Assembly (NCBI RefSeq): GCF_008974245.1
Contig: NZ_BBZI01000009.1
Span: 118,662-182,661, forward strand
Length of the DNA: 64,000 nt
DNA from: Streptomyces abyssomicinicus
GTDB taxonomy: Bacteria; Actinomycetota; Actinomycetes; Streptomycetales; Streptomycetaceae
Direction: 5' to 3'
The translations under genes and the position numbers were made by a program. Under the pieces are notes generated by a model. It was given only the letters and a program-made list of their open reading frames with translations, searched no databases and was not told the DNA's origin. Positions 39,946-48,430 of the stretch are shown here, one piece after another; position 1 is the stretch's first letter, and each line of letters starts with the position of its first letter.

Positions 39946-41604
39946 CTACTTCGTGTCCAGATCCCTCCGGCGGAAACCCGCGAATCCGGTCAGGCACAGG
40001 CCGGCGGCGACCAGGGTGAGCACCGCCATCGGCGTCCAGTCCATGGCGGCGGCCGGGAGCTGGGGCACGTGGCCCAGCGGGGACACGTCGGCGGTCCACT
40101 CCGGGAACCGGAGGATCTGTCCCAGGTAGCCGACGACGAAGGCGTACAGCGGCACCACCCAGGCCAGCGCGGTCGCCCGGGGCAGCCAGCCGAACAGGAC
40201 CATGGCCACGCCCGCCGCGGTCCACAGGGCCGGCACGTGGACCAGGGCGGCGGCGATCAGGTCGCCCGTCATGGCGTGGTCGCCGGTCGCGGCGGCGGCC
40301 GCGAGGCCGAAGCCGAGCCCGGCCAGCAACTGCATGACGACGGCGCCGAGGAGGGCGACCGTCAGGTGCCCGCCCAGCCAGGCGGTCCGGGTGATCCCGG
40401 TGGACAGCAGCGACTCGGCGCGCCCGCCGCTCTCCTCGGCCCGGGCGCGGAGGGTGGCCATCACCACGTAGATCATGGAGACCACCGCGATGACCACCAT
40501 CACCATCGCCGCGAAGGACTCGGCGAGGGTGGCTCCGCCGATCTCGGCCAGGGCCTCCTGGATCTGGTCGACGCTGCCGAGCATGTCCTCGATGTCGCCG
40601 ATGATCGACCCGTACATCGCCCCCATCACGAAGAGCCCGGCGCCGAACCCGGCCAGCAGGCCGCGCTGGAGCCGCAGGGCGAGGCCGACCGGGCTGGTCA
40701 GCGCCCGGGAGGCGGTGGCGCGTCCGAGCCGGGTGGGGCGCAGTCCGGCGCCCACGTCGCGCCGGGCGGCGAGCAGGAAGCCGGTGACCGCGCAGGCGGC
40801 GGCCGCGCCCACGCAGAGCAGCAGCGGCCACCAGCGGTCGTCCAGGTACGGGTAGGCGCGCTGGGTCCAGCCGATCGGGGAGGCCCAGGAGAGCGCCTCG
40901 TTCCCGGTGTCGCCCGCCGCCCGCAGGATGTAGGCCGCGCCGATGACCGCCAGGGCGAGCCCGGAGGCGCCGCGGGTGGAGGAGGTGATCTGGGCGGTGA
41001 TCGCGGCGACGCCCGCGAAGACGACACCGGCGGCGGCGTGGGTGGAGCCGTACACGAGCGAGCCGGCCGGGTCGACCGACTCGATGCCGAGGCCGGCCAG
41101 GCCCGCGGCGAGGAGCAGGGCGAGCGCCAGGTTGGCGAGGACGGCGAGGCCGAGCGCGGCGGCGAGCTGCGCGTGGCGTCCGACGACGGTGGAGCGGATC
41201 AGCTCGGCGCGGCCGGTCTCCTCCTCGTCGCGGGTGTGGCGGGTGACGATCAGGACGCTCATCAGGCCGACCAGCACGCCCATGAAGCCGACCATCTCGT
41301 GGCTGAGCATGGCGCCGTAGGTGTAGTCGTCGAGGTAGTGGCGGGGGCCGGTCATGGCCAGCGCGGCGGGGGTCGCCATGGTCCGGGCGGCGGTGGCCCG
41401 GGCCTCGGGGGAGTCGTAGAGGGTGGCGTAGCTGTTGGCGGTGGCCAGGGTGCCGGTGAGCAGGGCCAGCAGCCAGACGGGGAGGCGGACCCGGTCCCGG
41501 CGCAGGGCGAAGCGGAGCAGGGTGCCGGTGCCGGTGAACGCGGCCCGGAGGGCCGGGGCGGAGGCCGCGGTCACGGGCGCGGGGCGGGTCGCGGTGGTGG
41601 TCAT
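39946..41604 (-). CDS. ABC-2-type exporter permease
   Basis: 552 residues, ATG 41604 overlapping the ATPase stop (ATGA). About twelve hydrophobic segments in two halves, with 'YDSPEARATAARTMATPAALAMTGPRHYLDDYTYGAMLSHEMVGFMGVLVGLMSVLIVTRHTRDEEETGRAELIRSTVVGR' and a repeat in the second half ('AEESGGRAESLLSTGITRTAWLGGHL'), the arrangement of tetronasin-type antibiotic exporters. The permease pairs with the ATPase encoded upstream. Substrate unknown; lipophilic drugs are typical for the group. Confidence 0.88.
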   Translation of the reverse strand: MTTTATRPAPVTAASAPALRAAFTGTGTLLRFALRRDRVRLPVWLLALLTGTLATANSYATLYDSPEARATAARTMATPAALAMTGPRHYLDDYTYGAMLSHEMVGFMGVLVGLMSVLIVTRHTRDEEETGRAELIRSTVVGRHAQLAAALGLAVLANLALALLLAAGLAGLGIESVDPAGSLVYGSTHAAAGVVFAGVAAITAQITSSTRGASGLALAVIGAAYILRAAGDTGNEALSWASPIGWTQRAYPYLDDRWWPLLLCVGAAAACAVTGFLLAARRDVGAGLRPTRLGRATASRALTSPVGLALRLQRGLLAGFGAGLFVMGAMYGSIIGDIEDMLGSVDQIQEALAEIGGATLAESFAAMVMVVIAVVSMIYVVMATLRARAEESGGRAESLLSTGITRTAWLGGHLTVALLGAVVMQLLAGLGFGLAAAAATGDHAMTGDLIAAALVHVPALWTAAGVAMVLFGWLPRATALAWVVPLYAFVVGYLGQILRFPEWTADVSPLGHVPQLPAAAMDWTPMAVLTLVAAGLCLTGFAGFRRRDLDTK

Positions 41605-42644
41605 CGGACGGCCCCGGCCTCTCCGGCGGCGCCGGTCCCGTCGGTCCCGTCCGCCGTGCCGGTCCCGTCCGCCGTGCCGGCCGCGTCGGCCGCGTCGGTC
41701 CGGGCGTCGGCGCCCTGGTGGCCGTCGGCACCCTGGTGGCCGTTGGCGGCGAGCTCGTCGCCGTAGTGGCGGAGCATCAGCTCCTCCAGGGTGGGCGGGT
41801 GGCTGACCAGGCTGCGGACGCCGGCCTCGCCGAGGACGCGCACGGCGGCGTCGAGCCGCCCGCCGTCCACCGCGAACCGGACCCGGGCCCCGTCGAGGGT
41901 GACGTCGTGCACGCCGGGCAGCGCCTCCAGGCCGGCGGCCGGCCGCTCGGTCTCGGCCTCGACGGTGGTGCGGGTGAGGTGGCGCATCTCGGCGAGGGTG
42001 CCGGACTGGACGGTCCGGCCGCGCCGGATGATCGACACGCGGTCGGCCAGCTTCTCCACCTGGGCCAGGATGTGGCTGGAGAGCAGCACCGTCCGCCCGG
42101 CCTCCTTGGCCTCGCGGACCACGTCCTGGAAGACGACCTCCATCAGCGGGTCGAGACCCGAGGTGGGCTCGTCGAGGAGCAGCAGCTCGGCGTCGGAGGC
42201 GAGCGCGGCGACGATGGCGACCTTCTGCCGGTTGCCCTTGGAGTAGGCCCGGCCCTTCTTGCGCGGGTCCAGGTCGAACCGGTCGATCAGCTCGTCCCTG
42301 CGGCGCCGGTCGATGCCGCCGCGCAGCCGCGACAGCAGGTCGATGGCCTCGCCACCGCTGAGGTTGGGCCACAGCTCGACGTCACCGGGCACGTAGGCGA
42401 GTCGCCGGTGCACCTCGACGGCCCGGCCCCACGGGTCCAGGCCGAGGACCCGGGCGGCGCCGGCGTCGGAACGCATCAGGCCGAGCAGTACGCGGAGGGT
42501 GGTCGACTTGCCGGCCCCGTTGGGGCCGAGGAAGCCGTGCACCTCCCCGGTGCGGACGGACAGGTCGAGTCCGTCGAGGGCGCGGGTGGCGCCGAACGAC
42601 TTCTGGAGTCCGGATACCTCGATCGCGAGGGGTTCCTGCGTCAT
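41601..42644 (-). CDS. ABC transporter ATP-binding protein (drug exporter type)
   Basis: 347 residues. Walker A GPNGAGKSTT, Q-loop 'RRLAYVPGDVELWPNLSG', signature region 'GRAYSKGNRQKVAIVAALASDAELLLLDEPTSGLDPLMEVVFQ' (the LSGGQ position is degenerate, YSKGNRQ, as in this exporter class), H-loop 'LLSSHILAQVEKLADRVSIIRRG'. The C-terminal ~110 residues are the DrrA-like accessory domain. Starts 85 bp from a divergent GbsR/MarR regulator, which probably represses it. Confidence 0.92.
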   Translation of the reverse strand: MTQEPLAIEVSGLQKSFGATRALDGLDLSVRTGEVHGFLGPNGAGKSTTLRVLLGLMRSDAGAARVLGLDPWGRAVEVHRRLAYVPGDVELWPNLSGGEAIDLLSRLRGGIDRRRRDELIDRFDLDPRKKGRAYSKGNRQKVAIVAALASDAELLLLDEPTSGLDPLMEVVFQDVVREAKEAGRTVLLSSHILAQVEKLADRVSIIRRGRTVQSGTLAEMRHLTRTTVEAETERPAAGLEALPGVHDVTLDGARVRFAVDGGRLDAAVRVLGEAGVRSLVSHPPTLEELMLRHYGDELAANGHQGADGHQGADARTDAADAAGTADGTGTADGTDGTGAAGEAGAVR

Positions 42645-42658
42645 GCTTCTGAAATTAA

Positions 42659-42691
42659 GCTTCCTTCAGAAAGTTGTGAAGTTAAGGAAGC
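42659..42691. promoter_or_regulatory. inverted repeat GCTTCCTT...AAGGAAGC, candidate operator of exporter regulator
   Basis: Two perfect 8-bp arms (42659-42666 and 42684-42691) with a nested dyad CTTCA (42664-42668)/TGAAG (42677-42681). Lies centrally in the AT-rich 85-bp divergent promoter region, immediately followed by TATAAACT as a -10 candidate for the regulator. Confidence 0.55.
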
Positions 42692-42729
42692 GTATAAACT
42701 CGGAGACTCACGGAGGAGAGAGGTTGCGC

Positions 42730-43230
42730 ATGACGGAGGCCGGGTCGTCCGCGAAGGAACGGGACGCCGAGGCGGTGTCGCGGTTCGTGGAACTCTTCGC
42801 GGGCCAGCTGACCGACGCCGGCATGGCCCGGATGCCCGCCCGGGTCTTCGCCGCGCTGCTCGCATCCGACGACGGTGTCCTCACCTCGGCGGAGCTGGGC
42901 GATCAGCTCAGGATCAGCCCGGCGGCGGTCTCCGGCGCGGTGCGCTACCTCTCCCAGACCCACCTCGTCTCCCGCGAGCGCGAGCCGGGCTCGCGCCGGG
43001 AGCGGTACCGGGTCCACAACGACCAGTGGTACGAGGCGATCACCAACCGCGAGGCCCTGCTCCGCCGCTGGCAGTCGGCGATCCGTGAGGGCATCGGCGC
43101 CGTGAGCCCCGGTTCCCCGGCCGAGCACCGGCTGCGGGAGACCCTGGAGTTCTTCGAGTTCATCGAGGTCGAGCTGACCGAGATGATGCAGCGGTGGCGG
43201 GACAAGCGGGACGCCGCGGACGGGGCGTGA
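42730..43230 (+). CDS. GbsR/MarR-family transcriptional regulator
   Basis: 166 residues, ATG 42730 after GGAGGAGAGAGG. Winged helix: 'MARMPARVFAALLASDDGVLTSAELGDQLRISPAAVSGAVRYLSQTHLVSREREPGSRRERYRVHNDQWYEAI', followed by a helical dimer domain 'LRETLEFFEFIEVELTEMMQRWRDKRD'. Divergent from the ABC exporter genes, the usual layout for a local repressor; the shared spacer has an inverted repeat. Confidence 0.9.
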   Translation: MTEAGSSAKERDAEAVSRFVELFAGQLTDAGMARMPARVFAALLASDDGVLTSAELGDQLRISPAAVSGAVRYLSQTHLVSREREPGSRRERYRVHNDQWYEAITNREALLRRWQSAIREGIGAVSPGSPAEHRLRETLEFFEFIEVELTEMMQRWRDKRDAADGA

Positions 43231-43303
43231 CGGGCGGCCCGCGGGTGCCGGCGGGGCGGCCGCACCGCCGCGCCACTCCCCGGTGACCTCGGGCGGACGC
43301 CGT

Positions 43304-43399
43304 CACCCACACTCGGCACCCACGCCTCGGCACCCACGCCTCGGCACCCACGCCTCGGCACCCATGCCTCGGCACCCACGCCTTTCACCCACGCCCCGG
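43304..43399. repeat. seven tandem 14-bp repeats (CACCCACGCCTCGG)
   Basis: Units begin at 43304, 43317, 43331, 43345, 43359, 43373 and 43386. Three are identical (43317, 43331, 43345); one has C to T; the outer ones are 13 bp or degenerate. Between the converging stops of the GbsR/MarR regulator (+) and the kinase-like gene (-). Confidence 0.85.
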
Positions 43400-43417
43400 C
43401 ACGCGGGCAGCGCTCCG

Positions 43418-44260
43418 TCAGGTGGGAAGCGTCAGGTTCCACGCCCCCGGGCGCACCGTCCAGGTGCGGGTGCGGACCGGGCCCGCGACGGTGGCGTCGG
43501 CGCGGTAGCGGAAGTCGGCGCCGGAGACGGTGACGGTGCGGGCGGCGGCCTGGAGCGGCGCGGCCTCGGCGCCCACCGAGACGGGGCGGACCTCGACGTC
43601 GGCGCGGCCGGTGGAACCCGGCACAACGGTGACCGCGCGGACCGGCTGGTCGAGGTCGACCAGGGTGGCCCCGTCGGTCTCGACGCGCAGGCGGGACGGG
43701 CCCGGGCCGTCGCCCGCCGGGTCCGCGAGGACCCGCGCCGGGCGGACCAGCGCGCCGAGGACCAGCGACCGGTACCGGCCCCGCCGCGCCGGGGCCCGCC
43801 CGCGGGCGGGCCCCGGGTCCGCGGCGGGGATCCGCAGCGCCCCCAGCACCAGCCCGCCCGCGTCGTCCGCCAGCAGGTCCAGCCGCCGCGGCGCCCCCTC
43901 CAGCACCGCGCGCGCCGCCGCCACCGTGCCGGACGGCACGCCGAGCGAGCGGCCCACCGACAGCGTGGCCGGCCGCACCCCCACCGGCACCAGCGCCAGC
44001 GCGCAGCCGTCCAGCTCGCCGTGCCGCTCCAGCACGGCCACCGCCCGCAGCAGCGCGTGGTCGTCCCCGACCACCACGGGACGCCGCGAGCCGCGGCGCT
44101 CCAGCACCCGGACGAACTCCTCCGGCCCCTCCGGCAGGCACCACTTCACCCGTGCGCCCGCGCACAGCACGTCCTTGGCGATCCGGACGGACTCCCCGTC
44201 CGTCCTGCGGGCAAACGGGTCGACGACCACGAGAAGCTGGTCCGAAGCCACCTCGGTCAT
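43418..44260 (-). CDS. diacylglycerol-kinase-family protein, catalytic motif degenerate
   Basis: 280 residues, ATG 44260 with GAGGAAGCGAGG upstream. The N-terminal DAGK_cat-like half reads 'QLLVVVDPFARRTDGESVRIAKDVLCAGARVKWCLPEGPEEFVRVLERRGSRRPVVVGDDHALLRAVAVLERHGELDGCALALVPVG'. The nucleotide-binding GGDGT motif of lipid kinases appears as GDDHA, so kinase activity is doubtful. The C-terminal half matches the YegS/DAGK beta-sandwich. Conserved next to purA in Streptomyces. Could be a lipid-binding non-kinase. Confidence 0.7.
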   Translation of the reverse strand: MTEVASDQLLVVVDPFARRTDGESVRIAKDVLCAGARVKWCLPEGPEEFVRVLERRGSRRPVVVGDDHALLRAVAVLERHGELDGCALALVPVGVRPATLSVGRSLGVPSGTVAAARAVLEGAPRRLDLLADDAGGLVLGALRIPAADPGPARGRAPARRGRYRSLVLGALVRPARVLADPAGDGPGPSRLRVETDGATLVDLDQPVRAVTVVPGSTGRADVEVRPVSVGAEAAPLQAAARTVTVSGADFRYRADATVAGPVRTRTWTVRPGAWNLTLPT

Positions 44261-44301
44261 GCCTCGCTTCCTCGGGTCCTCGGGTAGCATCTTTGTGCAA
44301 G

Positions 44302-44335
44302 AGCCCCTTGCGCCGCGTTCCTCGTGCCAGGGGCT
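44302..44335 (+). promoter_or_regulatory. hairpin AGCCCCT...AGGGGCT in the purA leader region
   Basis: 7-bp perfect stem (44302-44308 with 44329-44335), 20-nt loop, between the kinase-like gene and purA. A TAGCAT -10 candidate at 44285-44290 would place it at the very 5' end of a ~170-nt purA leader. Could be a leader structure or a terminator. Confidence 0.35.
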
Positions 44336-44465
44336 TCGTCTATTCCGGGGCATCCGGTCCGACGGGAACCGCGGCCGACGAGGGCCGCCGGGCGCACGGG
44401 GCACGGCATGGTCGTGCCGCGCGCCCCGACCCAGGACATGCCCCGCCCGGAAGGGGTGTACGCCT

Positions 44466-45749
44466 GTGCCCGCACTTGTGCTGCTCGGTGCTCAGTGGGG
44501 TGACGAGGGCAAGGGAAAGGCCACCGACCTGCTCGGTGGCTCCGTCGACTACGTGGTGCGTTACCAGGGCGGCAACAACGCCGGCCACACGGTCGTGGTG
44601 GGCGACCAGAAGTACGCGCTGCACCTGCTGCCGTCCGGCATCCTCTCCCCCAACTGCGTGCCGGTCATCGGCAACGGCGTCGTCGTCGACCCCTCGGTGC
44701 TGCTCTCCGAGCTGAGCGGTCTGAACGAGCGGGGCGTGGACACGTCCAAGCTGCTGATCAGCGGCAACGCGCACATCATCACCTCGTACAACGTCACGTC
44801 GGACAAGGTGAGCGAGCGGTTCCTGGGCAAGCGCAAGATCGGCACCACCGGTCGCGGCATCGGCCCCACCTACGCGGACAAGATCAACCGCACCGGCATC
44901 CGCGTTCAGGACCTGTACGACGAGTCGATCCTCCAGCAGAAGGTGGAGGCCGCGCTCGAGGTCAAGAACCAGATGCTGACCAAGCTCTACAACCGCCGCG
45001 CCATCGCCACCGACCAGGTGGTCGAGGAGCTGCTGGGCTACGCGGACAAGCTCCGGCCCTACGTCGCCGACACCGTCCTGGTCCTCAACAAGGCGCTCGA
45101 CGAGGACAAGGTCGTGCTCTTCGAGGGCGGCCAGGGCACGCTGCTGGACATCGACCACGGCACCTACCCGTTCGTCACCTCCAGCAACCCGACGGCCGGC
45201 GGCGCCTGCACCGGCGCGGGCGTGGGTCCGACGCGCATAAGCCGTGTCATCGGCATCCTGAAGGCCTACACCACGCGTGTCGGCTCGGGACCGTTCCCGA
45301 CGGAGCTGTTCGACGAGGACGGCGAGGCGCTGCGGCGCATCGGCGGCGAGCGCGGTGTCACCACCGGCCGTGACCGCCGCTGCGGCTGGTTCGACGCGGT
45401 CATCGCGCGGTACGCCACCAGGGTGAACGGGCTGACGGACTTCTTCCTCACCAAGCTGGACGTGCTCACCGGCTGGGAGCAGATCCCGGTCTGCGTCGCC
45501 TACGAGATCGACGGCAAGCGGGTCGAGGAACTCCCCTACTCCCAGAGCGACTTCCACCACGCGAAGCCGGTCTACGAGTACCTGCCGGGGTGGAGCGAGG
45601 ACATCTCCTCGGCGAAGTCCTTCTCCGACCTGCCGAAGAACGCGCAGGCGTACGTGAAGGCGCTGGAGGAGATGTCGGGCGCGCCGATCTCCGCGATCGG
45701 CGTCGGCCCCGGCCGCGACGAGACGATCGAGATCAACTCCTTCCTGTAG
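44466..45749 (+). CDS. purA: adenylosuccinate synthetase
   Basis: 427 residues, the standard length. GTG 44466 gives 'MPALVLLGAQWGDEGKGKATDLLG' with the GDEGKGK GTP/IMP loop; 'YQGGNNAGHTVVVG' and 'GTTGRGIGPTYADKINRTGIR' follow, and the end 'SAIGVGPGRDETIEI' is canonical. Catalyses IMP + Asp + GTP to adenylosuccinate in AMP synthesis. A strong terminator hairpin follows. Confidence 0.98.
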   Translation: MPALVLLGAQWGDEGKGKATDLLGGSVDYVVRYQGGNNAGHTVVVGDQKYALHLLPSGILSPNCVPVIGNGVVVDPSVLLSELSGLNERGVDTSKLLISGNAHIITSYNVTSDKVSERFLGKRKIGTTGRGIGPTYADKINRTGIRVQDLYDESILQQKVEAALEVKNQMLTKLYNRRAIATDQVVEELLGYADKLRPYVADTVLVLNKALDEDKVVLFEGGQGTLLDIDHGTYPFVTSSNPTAGGACTGAGVGPTRISRVIGILKAYTTRVGSGPFPTELFDEDGEALRRIGGERGVTTGRDRRCGWFDAVIARYATRVNGLTDFFLTKLDVLTGWEQIPVCVAYEIDGKRVEELPYSQSDFHHAKPVYEYLPGWSEDISSAKSFSDLPKNAQAYVKALEEMSGAPISAIGVGPGRDETIEINSFL

Positions 45750-45811
45750 GCCCCACGGCCCGGGTCCCATGAACCGGGATCCGGGAGCCGGGAACCCGCC
45801 GCATGTGACGT

Positions 45812-45845
45812 GAACGCTCCGGTGGCCGCTGCCACCGGGGCGTTC
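45812..45845 (+). terminator. purA terminator hairpin
   Basis: GAACGCTCCGGTGGC (45812-45826), loop CGCT, GCCACCGGGGCGTTC (45831-45845): a 15-bp stem with one G.U pair, 62 nt after the purA stop. No U-tract, as usual in Streptomyces. Confidence 0.8.
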
Positions 45846-45944
45846 GCGTTGCCGGAGCTGCTGCCGGGACCGGGGCGCCGGAGCCGCTGGCAGGACCGGT
45901 GCGGGACCGGCACGGTGCCGGTGCGGTGCCGGTGCGGGGCCGCC

Positions 45945-47630
45945 TCAGCCGAGCGGGGCGGCGGCGGGCCGGGGCGCGCCGCCGCCCCGGCCCGCGTCCT
46001 CCCCGGCGGGGCCGGCCAGGGGCAGGCGGACCGTGAGGAGGGCGCCGCCGCCCGGGGCCCGGCCGAGCGCGATCGTCCCCCCGTGCCGGGTCACGATCTC
46101 GCGGACGATCGCCAGCCCCAGACCCGCGCCCCCGTCGTCCCGCGCACGGGCGTCGTCCAGCCGCACGAACCGTTCGAAGACCCGCTCCCGCTCCCCCTCC
46201 GGGACACCCGGCCCGTCGTCCTCGACCGACAGCACGGCCCAGCCGGGCCTCCGGCCCCCGGCCGCGCCCGGTCCCGTGTCCGGTCCCGCGCCCGGTCCCG
46301 TGTCCGCCGCGCCCGCGGGCACGGTGCGCACCCGCACGACGACCCGTTCCCGGGCGTGGCGCTCCGCGTTGTCCAGCAGGTTGCCCAGCACCCGCTCCAG
46401 CTGACCGCGGCTGCCCGCCACGACCGCCTCCTCCACCTCCCCGGCGCCCACCCGCTCCGGACGGCGCGCCGTCTCCTCACGCACCAGGGCCGCCAGGTCC
46501 ACCCGCACGGCGCGGGGCTCCTCCCCCGCGTCGAGGCGGGCCAGCAGCAGCAGGTCGGCGGCGAGGTGCTGGAGCCGGACCACGTCCTCCAGCAGCCCGC
46601 CGACCTCGAGCAGCTCCGGATGCGCCTCGGCGACCTCCACCTGGGTGCGCAGCGAGGCGATCGGGCTGCGCAGCTCGTGCGAGGCGTCCGCGACGAAGCG
46701 GCGCTGCCGTTCGACCGACTCCTGAAGGGCCGCCAGGGTGCCGTTGGTGGTGACCGCCAGCCGGGCCACCTCGTCGCGCGAGGACGGCACCGGCACCCTG
46801 CGGGACAGGTCGCGGCTGCCGGTGATCTCCGCCATCTCCGCCCGGATGCCCTCCACCGGGCGCAGCGCGCGGCGGGTGACCAGCCAGGTCACCGCCCCCA
46901 CGACGACCAGCAGCGCGGGCAGGCCGGCCAGCATCGCCCGGACGGTGTCGGTCACCGCCAGTTCCTGCACCGCCAGCGACGACCCCGCGTAGACGGTCAC
47001 CGCCGTCCCGTCGGCCGCCTCGGCACGCAGGGCGGCGACGGTGAAGTCGGCACGTCCCTCCGCCTCGCCCGGGTCGGAGGTCGCCTCGCCCTCGTCGTCC
47101 ACCGTCAGGGTGACGCGGTCGAAGACGGCGTCACCGGCAACCTCGCCGACGGCGCGGGAGTCGTCGTCCGCGGCGTCCGCGTCACCTGCGTCGTCGTCAT
47201 GTGTGCCGTCGGCGAGGTCGTCATCATCGTCGTCGTCACCCCGGTCGCCGCCGCGGGAGTCCCCCTGGTCGCCGCCGGATTCCCCCCCGCCCGGGTCGGC
47301 GGGCCGCGCGCGGGCGGGGCGGGCGGCACCGCTGACCGGTGAGGCGCCGGCGAGGGCGTCGCTGGAGGCGAGGACCGTGCCGTCGGCTCCGACGATCTGC
47401 ACCGGGTCGTCGGTGTCCAGCCCGGCCACGTCCTTCGGGGCGCGTTCCACCGCCACCTGGACGGCGACCTCGCGGGCCCGGGACTCGGCGACCAGCCGGG
47501 TGTTGTCGGTCAGGCCGCCGCGCAGGGCCTCGACCACCGCCAGGCCCGCCAGGACCAGGGCGACGGCGACGACGGCGGTGGCACTCAGCGCGGTACGGGC
47601 GCGCACCGAGGAGAACCACCCCTTCAGCAC
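45945..47630 (-). CDS. OmpR-type sensor histidine kinase with Asp-rich exported loop
   Basis: 561 residues. TM1 14-37, exported sensor region 38-230, TM2 231-253, HAMP ~254-300, HisKA with phospho-His318 in 'FVADASHELRSPIASLR', then HATPase (N box 'RVLGNLLDNAERHA', G boxes 'VEDDGPGVPEGERERVFERFVR' and 'GAGLGLAIVREIVTRHGG'). The exported loop is exceptional: residues 121-157 hold 19 Asp, including seven in a row, suggesting Ca2+ or other cation binding. The start overlaps the response-regulator stop by 7 nt. The adjacent divergent gene encodes an Asp-rich secreted PepSY protein. Confidence 0.93.
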   Translation of the reverse strand: MLKGWFSSVRARTALSATAVVAVALVLAGLAVVEALRGGLTDNTRLVAESRAREVAVQVAVERAPKDVAGLDTDDPVQIVGADGTVLASSDALAGASPVSGAARPARARPADPGGGESGGDQGDSRGGDRGDDDDDDDLADGTHDDDAGDADAADDDSRAVGEVAGDAVFDRVTLTVDDEGEATSDPGEAEGRADFTVAALRAEAADGTAVTVYAGSSLAVQELAVTDTVRAMLAGLPALLVVVGAVTWLVTRRALRPVEGIRAEMAEITGSRDLSRRVPVPSSRDEVARLAVTTNGTLAALQESVERQRRFVADASHELRSPIASLRTQVEVAEAHPELLEVGGLLEDVVRLQHLAADLLLLARLDAGEEPRAVRVDLAALVREETARRPERVGAGEVEEAVVAGSRGQLERVLGNLLDNAERHARERVVVRVRTVPAGAADTGPGAGPDTGPGAAGGRRPGWAVLSVEDDGPGVPEGERERVFERFVRLDDARARDDGGAGLGLAIVREIVTRHGGTIALGRAPGGGALLTVRLPLAGPAGEDAGRGGGAPRPAAAPLG

Positions 47631-48310
47631 GGCGTCCCCCCGTCCCGCTCCAGCCGGTAGCCGGCGCCGCGCACCGTGGTGATCGAACGGACCCCGAAGG
47701 GGGCGTCGATCTTGCGGCGCAGCGCGCTGACGTACACCTCGACGATGTTGGGGTCACCGTCGTAGGCGAAGTCCCACACGTGGTCGAGGATCTCGGTCTT
47801 GGAGACCACCTCCCCGGCGCGCAGCGCCAGCTGCTCCAGGACGGCGAACTCCCGGGTGGTCAGCGCGATCTCCCGCTCGCCGCGCCGTACCCGCTGCGCC
47901 CCCGGGTCGACGCTCAGGTCGCCCAGGCGCAGGACGGGCGCGCCGCCCCGGGTGCGGCGGCGCAGCAGGGCGCGGATCCGGGCGAGGAGGACCACGTAGG
48001 AGAACGGCTTGGTCAGGTAGTCGTCGGCGCCGGTGTCCAGCCCCTCGGCCTCGTCGTACTCGCCGTCCTTGGCGGTGAGCATGAGGATCGGCGTCTCGTC
48101 GCCGGACGCGCGCAGGGCCGAGCAGACCCGGTAGCCGTTCATGCCGGGCAGCATGATGTCCAGGACGATCAGGTCGTAGGGGTGCTCCCGGGCCCGGTGC
48201 AGGCCCTCGACGCCGTCGTGCGCGACGTCCACCGCGAACCCCTCGGCCGCCAGTCCCCTCGCCAGGGCGACGGCCAGGCGTTTCTCGTCCTCCACGATCA
48301 GCAGGCGCAT
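47624..48310 (-). CDS. OmpR/PhoB-family response regulator
   Basis: 228 residues. Receiver domain with 'LLIVEDEKRLAVALARGL', phospho-Asp in 'DLIVLDIMLPGMNGYRVC', Lys in 'YLTKPFSYVVLLARIRAL', then the winged-helix effector 'DLSVDPGAQRVRRGEREIALTTREFAVLEQLALRAGEVVSKTEILDHVWDFAYDGDPNIVEVYVSALRRKI'. Leads the operon with the histidine kinase. Three direct repeats in the upstream spacer are probable binding sites for it. Confidence 0.95.
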   Translation of the reverse strand: MRLLIVEDEKRLAVALARGLAAEGFAVDVAHDGVEGLHRAREHPYDLIVLDIMLPGMNGYRVCSALRASGDETPILMLTAKDGEYDEAEGLDTGADDYLTKPFSYVVLLARIRALLRRRTRGGAPVLRLGDLSVDPGAQRVRRGEREIALTTREFAVLEQLALRAGEVVSKTEILDHVWDFAYDGDPNIVEVYVSALRRKIDAPFGVRSITTVRGAGYRLERDGGTPC

Positions 48311-48344
48311 GCGGACAAGCGTCGCAGAGCCTTCCTGAAGGCGT

Positions 48345-48372
48345 CTTCAGCTTCCTTCAGCGCCGCTTCAGC
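48345..48372. promoter_or_regulatory. three direct repeats CTTCAGC, 10-11 bp apart (probable response-regulator site)
   Basis: CTTCAGC at 48345-48351, 48355-48361 and 48366-48372, plus an inverted partial copy CTTCCTGAAG at 48331-48340. One-turn spacing of direct repeats is characteristic of OmpR/PhoB-type regulators. The array sits in the 120-bp spacer between the divergent response regulator and PepSY genes. Confidence 0.65.
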
Positions 48373-48430
48373 GTCGCCCGTCCACAGTGGTCCGCGTCGA
48401 GAACGCCGCACCGAATCCACGGGAGGACCC

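Noticed and set aside
43304..43399. Possible CRISPR-like array (regular short repeats)
   Set aside because: Units are directly adjacent 14-mers without spacers and no cas genes exist nearby; it is a tandem repeat.
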